A stretch of 64,000 nt of DNA from Clostridium fermenticellae. Its GTDB lineage: Bacteria > Bacillota > Clostridia > Clostridiales > Clostridiaceae. How positions within the stretch are numbered: the first letter of the stretch is position 1; each line of letters begins with the position of its first letter. Under the pieces are notes generated by a model. The model did not search any database. It saw only the letters and a program-made list of their open reading frames with translations, and was not told where the DNA came from. The DNA lies in contig NZ_CP032416.1 of NCBI RefSeq assembly GCF_003600355.1, positions 1,508,183-1,572,182 of the forward strand, written 5' to 3'. This document shows, one piece after another, positions 29,165 to 38,723 of the stretch. The translations under genes and the position numbers were made by a program.

Positions 29165-29209
29165 ATGACTTTTTATGCAGCAACAAACTATAAACAACAT
29201 GTATTCTAG
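29165..29209 (+). CDS. possible 14-residue small ORF
   Basis: GGAGGG lies four bases before an ATG that opens MTFYAATNYKQHVF and stops at 29207-29209, overlapping the 3' end of the opposing gene by a few bases. The ribosome binding site is very good but the peptide is tiny, has no recognised family, and could be the start of a lost gene. Confidence 0.25.
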   Translation: MTFYAATNYKQHVF

Positions 29210-29496
29210 TTTATGGTATTCTTTTCATCTGAGCAAATATCTTCATATTCAACATCCACAACTTTTTTCCCATTTAAATCAAAGTCATCATCTTTAGTAG
29301 TATTACTTACTTTTTGTTTAGTATTATTTATAAAATTCTTATTTGAATTCTTTATATACTTTATAAGCTTTACTATTCCCCATCCTGCAATTCCTACTAC
29401 TACAAGCACAGGAAACACTTTTATAAAAATATTTATTAAAATCAAGGCAATAATTACCTTTAAAACAGTTAAAAATTTTTTATAAACTATATCCAT
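29206..29496 (-). CDS. small membrane protein of unknown function
   Basis: 96 residues. Two hydrophobic stretches (about 8-27 and 29-46) form either one long or two short membrane helices; a basic, then acidic tail follows (NKNFINNTKQK... DDDFDLNGKKVVDVEYED). The VDVEYED end resembles tails found in other clostridial small membrane proteins, but I recognise no named family. It is monocistronic. A typical coding pattern and the ATG after AGGGGAGAA support a real gene. Confidence 0.6.
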   Translation of the reverse strand: MDIVYKKFLTVLKVIIALILINIFIKVFPVLVVVGIAGWGIVKLIKYIKNSNKNFINNTKQKVSNTTKDDDFDLNGKKVVDVEYEDICSDEKNTIN

Positions 29497-29595
29497 TTTT
29501 ATTCTCCCCTATCAGAATAATATATTCAATATAATTATAACATATTTTTATAAAAAACAGTATTTAATATCACTTAATAAAGTATTAATAAATTG

Positions 29596-31356
29596 TTAAT
29601 TTTGAAGTACCTGCTGCTCTCCTTTTATTGAAATATAATTAAAAATTTCGCTAAATAATTCTTTAGCAAATGGTGCTGCTGTATCACTTGCATAATAACT
29701 TCCATTGCTTGGACTATCTATGCTTATTAAAACTGTTACTTTAGGGTTTGATGCCGGTGCCATACCTACAAAAGAAGATATATATTTCCCTTCGGTATAT
29801 CCACCATTCTCAGGATTTGCAACCTGCGCTGTTCCAGTTTTACCTGCTATGTCAAGTCCATCTACATAAGCATTTTTTCCAACTCCTTCGGTAACAACCT
29901 TTTCTAAATACTGACGAAGATTTGCAGCAAGGTTTGAATTATATACATTTCTTTTACCATAATTATTAAATTTACTATCCTGAATCAATTTATTATTATA
30001 ATCAGAATGATCTATACTTTTCATAATGTGAGGTCTCACCCAGGTTCCACCATTTGCAATTGAATTAAATGCAGCCATATATTGAACCTGAGTTACTGCT
30101 ACGCCTTGTCCAAATGCCATGGTTGCTAAATCTACAGTATTCATTTTAGAGACATCTCTCAAAATTCCAGCAGATTCTCCAGGAAGATCAATTCCGGTTT
30201 TTTGTCCTATTCCCATCTTTTTTGAAAAATCCACAAGTTTGTCTTTTCCTATCTTCTGACCTAATTCCATAAAACCAACATTACATGAATTTTTAATTAT
30301 ATCCCCAAAACTTTCATATCCATGTCCATTCCAATTCCAGCAGTGAATTACAGAATTTCCTATCTTAAGACTTCCATTGCAAACATAACCATCATTTATG
30401 CCTACATTATTTTCTAATGCACAAGCTGATGTAATTACCTTAAAAATAGAACCTGGTTCAAAACTGTCCTCTACATTCCTTACTTTATATAATGTATTAT
30501 CTTTAGAATTAATATCAGGTTTACTTGTCATTCCGAGTATTTCACCATTACCGGGATTCATCACTATTACATTTACAGCTTCCGCATTATTACTTGTTAA
30601 AGCTTTTTGTGCAATATCTTCTACATACGTTTGTATAACTTCATCTATTGTCAAGACTACATCTTTCCCATTTATAGGCTTTACATAATCTGCATTCTCA
30701 TATGGAAGTTGATTTCCCTTAGTATCTTTTTCATAAGTACTTTCTCCTGGTGTTCCAGCTAATTCTTTATTATATGCCAGTTCCACACCGGATATGCCAT
30801 CTCCGTTTAAATTAACCCTTCCAAGTACACTTGATAAAAAGTCATCATTTGTGTAATATCTCTTAGTATCTGCAGATAATATAATTCCTCTTACATTCAA
30901 AGCCTTAACTTTATCAGCTTGAGATTTATCAACCTGCCTTTTTAAAACCGCAGAACTTGCTGGCAGTCCATTTGTAAGTGTTGTATTCATTATCTTGAGA
31001 ACATCCTTAGGCTGCATACCAAGTATAGGTGCAAGTTTATTCGATAGATCATTAAAGGTCATTTTTTCATCTTTTAACGTTTCTCTAAGTGTTTTAAGAT
31101 CTAAATCAATTTGATAAGCATCCGAATTGACGGCCAATTCATCTCCATTTCTATCAAGAATTTTTCCCCGTTTAGCATTTATTTTTACCTCACTTCTCTG
31201 TTGCTGCTCTGCAATAGCTTTATATTTTGGTCCCATTCTTATCATTATATATCCTAGTCTCGCTATGATAAGCAAGAACACAATAGAAATTATTATAAAA
31301 ATATGTAGAAATCTCTTTTTGGGTTTTTTTATTTTAGACATACTATGATTTGCCAA
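29596..31356 (-). CDS. penicillin-binding protein, class B transpeptidase (PBP2/SpoVD-like)
   Basis: 586 residues. A short cytoplasmic N-terminus and one membrane helix (about 16-36) precede a dimerisation domain and the transpeptidase domain with SIFK (Ser303 nucleophile, Lys306), SCN (357-359) and KTG (506-508). It cross-links peptidoglycan outside the membrane. The C-terminal PASTA domain of SpoVD proper is missing, so it could be a division or elongation PBP or a spore-specific form. The start is TTG at 31356, five bases after GGAAGTG; an in-frame ATG 15 bases later lacks good spacing. Confidence 0.88.
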   Translation of the reverse strand: MANHSMSKIKKPKKRFLHIFIIISIVFLLIIARLGYIMIRMGPKYKAIAEQQQRSEVKINAKRGKILDRNGDELAVNSDAYQIDLDLKTLRETLKDEKMTFNDLSNKLAPILGMQPKDVLKIMNTTLTNGLPASSAVLKRQVDKSQADKVKALNVRGIILSADTKRYYTNDDFLSSVLGRVNLNGDGISGVELAYNKELAGTPGESTYEKDTKGNQLPYENADYVKPINGKDVVLTIDEVIQTYVEDIAQKALTSNNAEAVNVIVMNPGNGEILGMTSKPDINSKDNTLYKVRNVEDSFEPGSIFKVITSACALENNVGINDGYVCNGSLKIGNSVIHCWNWNGHGYESFGDIIKNSCNVGFMELGQKIGKDKLVDFSKKMGIGQKTGIDLPGESAGILRDVSKMNTVDLATMAFGQGVAVTQVQYMAAFNSIANGGTWVRPHIMKSIDHSDYNNKLIQDSKFNNYGKRNVYNSNLAANLRQYLEKVVTEGVGKNAYVDGLDIAGKTGTAQVANPENGGYTEGKYISSFVGMAPASNPKVTVLISIDSPSNGSYYASDTAAPFAKELFSEIFNYISIKGEQQVLQN

Positions 31357-31428
31357 ATTTTCACTTCCTTTTCTTCTGTGATTACATAATATATATTATA
31401 GAATAAAGTTATAAAAATTGGTACAATA

Positions 31429-31452
31429 AAAAATAAGGGGAAATCCCCCTAT
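31429..31452 (-). terminator. short terminator of the surface protein gene
   Basis: On the minus strand AGGGG and CCCC around a GATTT loop are followed by TTATTTTTTATT. It lies directly behind the stop codon. Confidence 0.55.
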
Positions 31453-34400
31453 TTATTTTGCTGTTATAGTTATACCATCTAAATCTTTACTTGATGGACT
31501 ATATACAGCATAACTGCTATTATGCTCTTCACCTCTTATATTAATGCTTGATGACGAACTATTGGCCTTAATCACAATTTTATCACCAACACTTATTGTA
31601 CCATTGTTAAATTTATATACAACATTATCTCCATCGACATCAACTGAAACTGGTGTAATTTGTTGTTTAGTTGTTTCATCTTCAAAACTAAAATCATCAA
31701 TATAGGATGATCTTATATCATCATCTATATTCTGATTGAATTCTACCCTGACGGTAGAGTTATTTCCTGTTGATTTATTACTATTTGCAGTGCAATACTG
31801 AGGTTCGGTAAATGGAGGCACTAAAACTGTATCTGAACTTGATCTTAGTGTTCTTCCTGCCACATCAGCTGATTTTCCACTATGAGCATAAACTGTAGTA
31901 GTTGCTCCCGATTCTTTTATATTATAAACTTTATTATCGTCGTCATCATCATAGCTCCCATAAAATGTTAAAATAACATCATCACCATCAACTGATGCCC
32001 TATCAGGCTTCTCACCATCAACCGTAAAATCATCAGGACTTACAACATCCAGTGGTGCAGTAAGAGATACTTTTACTTTTATATCATTCCCGTCAAAAGT
32101 CATTTTTGAACTGTTGGATATTATTTTAGGACCATTTGACGTACTTTGACTTATGACATCAGCAAAAGGTGATGTCATGACATTTCCATCTGCATCTTTA
32201 ATATCCGTTACACTTAATTTTGTAACATAATTTCCAGTGTTTCCGCCTCCAATTATATATCCGGAAGGGAAGTCTATAGTTACACTCTTATTATCAACTC
32301 CAGCTGTCAAAGTTGTACTTGTTGGAAGTTTTTGTGTTTCATTATTCCCATTCAAATACCTATAATTATCACTATTTGTTATAGATGATTCATCCATCGT
32401 TCTATCAAAAAATACTACTAATTCATTATCCGTATCAACTGTTTTTACAACTGAAGAAACAGTTGGACCATCTTCTCCTTTCCCGGAGATCTTAGTCTTG
32501 TATGTGTCCATTACATTCGGTGTAGAATTTTTATCCATAATATTTTTTATAATGAGCGTATATGTTGAACTTTTTAGAGAATCGCTGCTGTCAATTTTAA
32601 TATCATACGTCTTGTTGCTGTCATTTCCGGAACCATATACTTCATTTATTGTACTTATCTTATAACTGACATCATTATTAGTAGAATCATCTATCAGTGT
32701 ATAATTTGACCTATTTGTTGCAGAACTGTTTGCAACCTCCTTATTGAATTTAATACGTATTGTGTTATCATTCAATTTACTCACACTTGATATTCTAGGT
32801 TTTACCGAACTATCTCCACGTGTAAATTCAAGTTCAGTCTCCTTTATCCTATTTCCATAGGTATCTTTTATATCATTATCTATAACAATCTTATTTTTTT
32901 CATTATCATCATCTTTTAACAGATATTCAACACCATCAAGCTTTACAATAGTATCATTTGAGCCGCTTTCAAAACTTATGTCATCTGAACTCAAACTTAA
33001 AGTAGTACCATTTATCTTGTAGTTACTATCCTCTAAAGCAGTTTCCTGATCCATAGTTCTATCATAAGTAATATATACATCACCTGAACTATCAGCTGTT
33101 ACATTTGTAACCTTAGGTGTACCATATTCATAGTTCACTGTGAAATTCATAGAAGAGGATATAGTTGTAAACCCAGCCGCACTATAATAACTCTTATTAA
33201 GCGTTCCATTTGGAATTGTGAATGTACTTGTACCAGACGGAAGGGGTGAATCAAAATACAGTTCAACTTTATCAGTCCAATGTGAACTACCACATGTATT
33301 ATGAAATTCTGTATCTGATGTATCCAGCCCATAATTTATAACACTTTGTCTGTTAATCTTCATAGAACGAAGATTATCTTCTGTAAGATATATAGGCTCG
33401 GAAAATTCAACTACCAACTTGTTTCCTCCTTTTGGTGTTACAGATTTAAGAGTAGGTGCACTAGTTGATAAAAATGTTACTTTTCCTTCAAATTTAGGTA
33501 TTGTATTATTTAAATTTTTATCTAATATAACAGAATTTTTGACTGTAAAATTTAAATCTTTACCCTGTGAATACGGATTTGCAAAAGTTATTACAACAGT
33601 TTTACCATCATCTTGAAGTTCAGCTTCTGCAGTTCCAGATGATATTGTACTTCCATCAATTTGATAGTTATCTATACTCTCTGCTGTATTTTCATCTACC
33701 TTTGTATTAAATAGGATTCTAATTTGATTTAATCCATTAGTAGTCACTGAGTTTACAGTTGGTGTCTCCGGTTCTTCATGATTTGCAACTGCACTATTTA
33801 TTCTTGAGACCATATTATCTGTAACAACCTGTGCACCACCTATTACATTTAAATCAGTCTTACTAGTGAATTCATTTTGAATATATTTAATAGCTTTACT
33901 AGTAGCATCAGAAGTATCATTATCAACCAATACAAGAGGTGAATTAAACTTACCAGCAAGTGATGATGCAACTAATGCATCTGCATAACCATCATTACTT
34001 GCATTAGCTACATATAACTTATCAAAGTTTAAATCATTGTCGAATTCATTCAATACATTAAGATTTGTTTCAAATCTATCTGAACCACCATCAACTCTAC
34101 TTACTGCTCCTAGTTTATCATATATACTGTTATTTATTGCATAGTCTGTTCCAACAACAGTCACCTTTGAATTATTCGTTTTCACAAAATCAAACACCGG
34201 TTTCATTGATGCTTCATCATTACTTCCAAGCAAAAGAATTTCTCCTTTAGCAGCCGCAACAGGTGCTACTGAAAGAGCATCAGAAAATCCCTCACCACTT
34301 ACTAAAATCACATTATCCGATTTTACACCCAGCTTAACAAGTTCATTTGCGACCGCTACGTTAGTTGCATATCTATCTTTACCATATAGTTCAATTAAAT

Positions 34401-34797
34401 TATAAGAATAACCTTTAAGTTCACTTCTAACCTGTTTAGATACAGATGCATTTCCTCCTACAATATATATATTTTTAGGTTTTAAGGAAGTGATTGCATC
34501 ATTTGTACTATCATTTAATTTTTCACTTTCAGTTAAAAGTATTGGAGCTCCTAATTGTTTTGCAAGCACAGATGCACTGACTGCATCTGCATAACCATTA
34601 CCACAAACTAATACCACATTTTCTGAACTTGTCCAATTAGTAGTAGCAACTTTAGCTGCAGTTTCATACCTATCAGCTTCACCAACTCTAGTAACCTGAC
34701 CAGCCTGTGCTTTAACCGGCATTCCTGGTAATGCTGCTGATAAAAGCAAGGACATAAATACTGCTGTTCCCATATTCTTCATATTATCTTTTTCCAT
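31453..34797 (-). CDS. large cell-wall-binding (CWB2) surface protein with Ig-like domains
   Basis: 1114 residues, exported (signal peptide about 1-30, ending VKAQA). Three cell-wall-binding type 2 repeats cover about 36-340 (VTRVGEADRYETAAKVA, IELYGKDRYATNVAVA, VSRVDGGSDRFETNLNV); in C. difficile such triplets hold proteins on a wall polymer. From about 345 to the end there are roughly seven or eight Ig-like/SbsA-type domains rich in Ser, Thr, Asp and Asn, each with a repeated pattern like ITYDRTMDQETALEDSNY. It may be an S-layer or adhesin component. GGAGGG precedes the ATG. Confidence 0.85.
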   Translation of the reverse strand: MEKDNMKNMGTAVFMSLLLSAALPGMPVKAQAGQVTRVGEADRYETAAKVATTNWTSSENVVLVCGNGYADAVSASVLAKQLGAPILLTESEKLNDSTNDAITSLKPKNIYIVGGNASVSKQVRSELKGYSYNLIELYGKDRYATNVAVANELVKLGVKSDNVILVSGEGFSDALSVAPVAAAKGEILLLGSNDEASMKPVFDFVKTNNSKVTVVGTDYAINNSIYDKLGAVSRVDGGSDRFETNLNVLNEFDNDLNFDKLYVANASNDGYADALVASSLAGKFNSPLVLVDNDTSDATSKAIKYIQNEFTSKTDLNVIGGAQVVTDNMVSRINSAVANHEEPETPTVNSVTTNGLNQIRILFNTKVDENTAESIDNYQIDGSTISSGTAEAELQDDGKTVVITFANPYSQGKDLNFTVKNSVILDKNLNNTIPKFEGKVTFLSTSAPTLKSVTPKGGNKLVVEFSEPIYLTEDNLRSMKINRQSVINYGLDTSDTEFHNTCGSSHWTDKVELYFDSPLPSGTSTFTIPNGTLNKSYYSAAGFTTISSSMNFTVNYEYGTPKVTNVTADSSGDVYITYDRTMDQETALEDSNYKINGTTLSLSSDDISFESGSNDTIVKLDGVEYLLKDDDNEKNKIVIDNDIKDTYGNRIKETELEFTRGDSSVKPRISSVSKLNDNTIRIKFNKEVANSSATNRSNYTLIDDSTNNDVSYKISTINEVYGSGNDSNKTYDIKIDSSDSLKSSTYTLIIKNIMDKNSTPNVMDTYKTKISGKGEDGPTVSSVVKTVDTDNELVVFFDRTMDESSITNSDNYRYLNGNNETQKLPTSTTLTAGVDNKSVTIDFPSGYIIGGGNTGNYVTKLSVTDIKDADGNVMTSPFADVISQSTSNGPKIISNSSKMTFDGNDIKVKVSLTAPLDVVSPDDFTVDGEKPDRASVDGDDVILTFYGSYDDDDDNKVYNIKESGATTTVYAHSGKSADVAGRTLRSSSDTVLVPPFTEPQYCTANSNKSTGNNSTVRVEFNQNIDDDIRSSYIDDFSFEDETTKQQITPVSVDVDGDNVVYKFNNGTISVGDKIVIKANSSSSSINIRGEEHNSSYAVYSPSSKDLDGITITAK

Positions 34798-35205
34798 TTA
34801 TTACCCTCCTATTTCCTTTATAATGTAGCATACCATTATTATACTATAAATTTAAAATTATAAATATGTATAAAATAAAAAACAAAAGCCCCATATAATT
34901 CACTATTATCCACAAATAAAAGATTAGAGTCAAACCTATAACTTATATGAAATAGGTCTGACTCTAATTAAAAGGTAGAATACACGCATTATATAGGTGG
35001 TATTTATACTATAGGCATAAATATCAAACAATATTTTCCAAATACATTTATTGAAATAACTTCTAAATCTAAAATGTTAGTTGAATTTTTTAACTCCTGC
35101 ACTAGTATTTATTATATAGAACCCATATAATCGATTATCCTACAATATTATAATAACCATTATGTAAAGATTATATTCTAACAATTATTTTAAAAATATT
35201 AAAAC
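34798..35205. other. gene-free stretch with a hairpin
   Basis: About 400 AT-rich bases between two minus-strand genes. Apart from the hairpin at 34923-34968 I see only a 32-codon open frame (complement of 35004 to about 35102, GTG-started, no ribosome binding site) that ends 36 bases before that hairpin. It could be the tail of a lost gene. Confidence 0.4.
34923..34968 (-). terminator. hairpin terminator in the gap upstream of the surface protein gene
   Basis: ATTAGAGTCA (34923-34932) pairs with TGACTCTAAT (34959-34968), continued by six more pairs after one mismatch. A T-rich stretch follows on the minus strand. It probably ends transcripts from the beta-CASP gene 240 bases upstream. Confidence 0.6.
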
Positions 35206-37701
35206 CTATATATCTTTTACTAATTTACAACCTGTCATGCATTCAAATTCTGAACTAAAATTTTCTATCCTATCTTCTCCATTCAGCGGCTTAATTTCTA
35301 TTGTCATTTCCGATGGATTATAAGAAGGATTTTTCTTTAATTTTATCTTCTCGGTATCACAAAATCTAAGTGCCAATTTAATTATTTCATTTTGGTTTAC
35401 AGATTTTGATAAGCTTATATTCCAGCCAGTCTTTTGCGATATACATTTAAGTTTTTCAATATATCTTTTCCCGACTTCAGGTGATATAAAACTGAGTTCT
35501 ATATAATTATTACCTTGTAAATTCTTTATACTTTTCTTATATGGTTTAAATTCCTCTTTTTTAAAAGTTTCATCTATATAATTTAATGCCTGATTTTGTT
35601 CCATCACATTAATATTTTGTGAGGTTTCTAAAAATTCCACCTGTACTTTAGAATTTTGTCCCGGATTCTGAATTACAATATCCATTCCAGTCATATTTTT
35701 AAATTTACAAAGTATATTATGATCTGTATTAAATACTGAATTCATAATAACCAAAGCTTTTTTGTCATTTAATTTATATGATATTTTTTTAATATCGCCT
35801 TCTAGCAAAAGTTTTTTTATAAGTATATCCAATGCATTTATATTTACCTTATCACTTACTTCAACACTCCAATGAGTCTTCTCTGTAAATTTATTAATAT
35901 CATCATATATCTTTTCATCTACTACATATGGAAAATCAAAGCTCAATATAATCTTTTTTGAATCATATATAAGTCCTGCTTTTTTAAATTTGTAAACGCC
36001 AAAATACTCATTTATAAAATCATTTAATTCATTAGGTTTCAGTTCCTTTTTTTTATTGAGTTCTGATACCTCATCCTCACTTCTTGCCTTAAACAAAAAC
36101 AGCCTTTTATTATCACTTTCAAAATAAATTGAATTAACTATAGTATATTGTAAACTAACTATATCATCATCTTTAAATTTATCTTTTCCGGTCCATATAT
36201 GCAAAAGTTCCTCAACAGTAAACAGTTTTTGCCCATAATTGCTCAATACAAAATTCCAAAGCCGATTAATATTTAATTCATCTATTCTTTCATCAAAATG
36301 TAATACTGAATTAAAGTATTTTTTCCACTGCTTTCGTGGATTTCTTATATTTACCTCATATGTTTCTCCTGATTTAGGAACATAAATTCTTGACCTGACT
36401 TCTCCCACTATATCATTTGCGAAACTGTCTATTGCTCTAGGATCGCCATGTACTAAAAATATATTATTAGGTGTAATCAAATCTATGATAGACCTGATTT
36501 CATTTTTATCTCCATGTGCTGACAATCCTATATTTTTCACCTTACATTTAACAGGAATACTTCTACCATTTATTTCAATATTTTTTTCCTCTATATCGGG
36601 ATTCAGAAGATTTAAGAGTTTTCTTCCAGGAGATTCTTCATCCTGATATCCAGTTATAACTATGTACGCATTTTCTATAGGAGCTATTTTTTCCGCATAA
36701 TATTGACTTGGTCCACCTGTTAACATTCCTGAACTTGAAACTATTATACACCCTCCACTACTGTCCAGTACCTTTTCTCTCATTTGATTATTTTCAATTG
36801 CAATTATATTGTCATCATAAAATGGTTCTATTCCTTTAAGTATTTTTTTCCCAAGGGAATTTTTTAAATACAGGGGATTAAATTTATAGACTCTATTTAT
36901 ATCTTTTATCATTCCATCCACATATATTTTTATATTTTTTACATATTTCTTATTGATGGCTTTTTTAATTATAAGGAGTACTTCCTGTGCTCTTCCAAGT
37001 GCAAAAGCAGGTATAAGCATTTTTGAGTTATTTATCTCGCACTCCTTCACAAGTTCTATTAGTTTATCTTCTTCAACTTGCCTGTTTGAATGTAATTTAT
37101 CACCATATGTAGTTTCAAATATTGCAGCATCTGGCCTAAGCTTTGGAAGTTTAAGTCCTTCAACCGTCTTCTGTGAAAATATAGAAAAATCACCAGAATA
37201 AAATAAGGATCCATCTGGAGTGGTAATATAAACACATGAGGCACCAGCTATATGTCCTGCCATATAAAATGTTAATTTTATATTTTCAAATATTGAAAAT
37301 TCAGTAGAATAATTAATTGTAAAAATTCTATCAAGCATATTTACTACATCCTTCTCAGCATAAAGAGGTATTTCTTCTTCTCTATTATTCATTATCTTTA
37401 AACTATCATATAGTAAAACCTTCATAAGATCCTTAGTCATATTATTAGTATATATTCTAGCATCAGGATATTCTTTACTCATAATTGGCAGTGATCCAAT
37501 ATGATCCATATGCGCATGACTTATAATCACAGCATCTATTCCGCCTTTATCCTGAATTGTTCTAAAATCAGGGAGTGGATCTTTAGAGCCTCCCTGCCTT
37601 ATGCCACAATCAAGTAGTATGTTTTTATTATAAATATTTAATAATATACAGCTAGCACCAACTTCATATGCTCCTCCCAAAAAAGATATATTCACAAACA
37701 T
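35206..37701 (-). CDS. beta-CASP metallo-beta-lactamase-fold RNase-like protein with long C-terminal extension
   Basis: 831 residues. The N-terminal part (about 1-440) is a metallo-beta-lactamase/beta-CASP nuclease: HAHMDH zinc motif, GHIAGASCVY, YSGDFS, the ATTYGD-like ETTYGDKLH, PAFALGRAQE, and the RNA-specificity VHGDPRAI near 415. The remaining 390 residues are not in RNase J or CPSF73; they include several short stretches ending in a TGW/TGM/TGC motif (FTEKTHWSVEVS, FKNMTGMDIVI, ISQKTGWNISLS, ECMTGCKLV). It likely cuts or trims RNA. The start is ambiguous among clustered TTG, GTG and ATG codons; I use the ATG at 37701. Confidence 0.8.
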   Translation of the reverse strand: MFVNISFLGGAYEVGASCILLNIYNKNILLDCGIRQGGSKDPLPDFRTIQDKGGIDAVIISHAHMDHIGSLPIMSKEYPDARIYTNNMTKDLMKVLLYDSLKIMNNREEEIPLYAEKDVVNMLDRIFTINYSTEFSIFENIKLTFYMAGHIAGASCVYITTPDGSLFYSGDFSIFSQKTVEGLKLPKLRPDAAIFETTYGDKLHSNRQVEEDKLIELVKECEINNSKMLIPAFALGRAQEVLLIIKKAINKKYVKNIKIYVDGMIKDINRVYKFNPLYLKNSLGKKILKGIEPFYDDNIIAIENNQMREKVLDSSGGCIIVSSSGMLTGGPSQYYAEKIAPIENAYIVITGYQDEESPGRKLLNLLNPDIEEKNIEINGRSIPVKCKVKNIGLSAHGDKNEIRSIIDLITPNNIFLVHGDPRAIDSFANDIVGEVRSRIYVPKSGETYEVNIRNPRKQWKKYFNSVLHFDERIDELNINRLWNFVLSNYGQKLFTVEELLHIWTGKDKFKDDDIVSLQYTIVNSIYFESDNKRLFLFKARSEDEVSELNKKKELKPNELNDFINEYFGVYKFKKAGLIYDSKKIILSFDFPYVVDEKIYDDINKFTEKTHWSVEVSDKVNINALDILIKKLLLEGDIKKISYKLNDKKALVIMNSVFNTDHNILCKFKNMTGMDIVIQNPGQNSKVQVEFLETSQNINVMEQNQALNYIDETFKKEEFKPYKKSIKNLQGNNYIELSFISPEVGKRYIEKLKCISQKTGWNISLSKSVNQNEIIKLALRFCDTEKIKLKKNPSYNPSEMTIEIKPLNGEDRIENFSSEFECMTGCKLVKDI

Positions 37702-37736
37702 CACCAACCTAATATAAACTTATTAAAAAATACTAG

Positions 37737-37762
37737 TTCAGCCACATACTCATTATAGCTGA
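37737..37762 (-). terminator. weak candidate terminator of the hydrolase gene
   Basis: TTCAGC and GCTGAA form a short stem around 37737-37762, and on the minus strand a T-run follows after a few bases. Confidence 0.35.
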
Positions 37763-37794
37763 ATCACATACTGATTTATATAAAAGACTTTAAG

Positions 37795-38679
37795 TTAATC
37801 ATAAAATGAAAGTTTTAATGCTTTGAAAATCATCTCTTGTGCTCCTTTAAAGTCTTCTCTACAATCTATAGTAAAACCATGTGAGGAACCTAAAAAACAT
37901 TTCATCATAACTTCATTCCCATTTTTTACAAGCATAGATGCATACTTTTTAGTTTCAGCACCAAAATTGTCAAACTCAGCTGTCAATATAACCGAAAGAG
38001 GCATCCCCTTTAATTTATACTCAGGATAAAAAACGGGTGACGCAAACGGATTCTTTTTATCGCAAGATTTTATATACATATCAGTGTAAAATTTTTCTTT
38101 TTCAGCTGAAAGTGCTTTCGCTTCACCTTTTTTAGCTAAAGGATCTGTATACAAATCCAGAACCGGATAATCAAGTACCTGACAGCAAAGTGTAAATTCC
38201 TTTAATTCATTAGCTAAAAGAGTAATTCCCGCTGATATATTTGCGCCTGCACTATGACCTCCTACTGCTATTTTATCACTATATATATTAAATTTTGAGG
38301 AATTCTGATGTATCCATTTTATATCATCATAGCATTCATACAATGCATATGGAAATACATATTCAGGAGCGGTTTTATAATCAATATCAGCAACAACACA
38401 TCCAACATTATTTACAATCTTTCTACAAAAAAGTTCATCCATATCAGAATGATTTTTCACAAATCCGCCACCATGTAGATTCACAAAAACAGGATAAATA
38501 CCTTTACTATTAAGTGGATAATAAAAATATACATGGCTTTTACCATATCTAGTATATATGTATTCTTCTCTTTTACCTCCTAAAGGATATTTATTCAAAA
38601 CCTGTTTACTAACAGATTTCTTCAACTTATCTTTTTCCCTTATATCATTTATTATTTCAATTTTATCATCTATTAACAC
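37795..38679 (-). CDS. alpha/beta hydrolase, hormone-sensitive lipase type
   Basis: 294 residues. The oxyanion-hole motif NLHGGGFV is near residue 70 and the nucleophile elbow GGHSAGANIS near 143; later Asp (LTAEFDNFG) and His (SSHGF) complete the triad. There is no signal peptide, so it is a cytoplasmic esterase or lipase of unknown substrate. It starts with GTG at 38679, eight bases after AGAGGG. It follows the MFS gene by 44 bases and may be co-transcribed. Confidence 0.85.
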   Translation of the reverse strand: MLIDDKIEIINDIREKDKLKKSVSKQVLNKYPLGGKREEYIYTRYGKSHVYFYYPLNSKGIYPVFVNLHGGGFVKNHSDMDELFCRKIVNNVGCVVADIDYKTAPEYVFPYALYECYDDIKWIHQNSSKFNIYSDKIAVGGHSAGANISAGITLLANELKEFTLCCQVLDYPVLDLYTDPLAKKGEAKALSAEKEKFYTDMYIKSCDKKNPFASPVFYPEYKLKGMPLSVILTAEFDNFGAETKKYASMLVKNGNEVMMKCFLGSSHGFTIDCREDFKGAQEMIFKALKLSFYD

Positions 38680-38723
38680 ATATATTTCCCTCTTTCTATA
38701 AAACTATAGCTTGACGTAAGAAA

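Noticed and set aside
35004-35102. 32-codon GTG-started frame on the minus strand
   Set aside because: No ribosome binding site and no family; only its position before a hairpin hints at a lost gene, so I note it in the gap entry without calling a gene.
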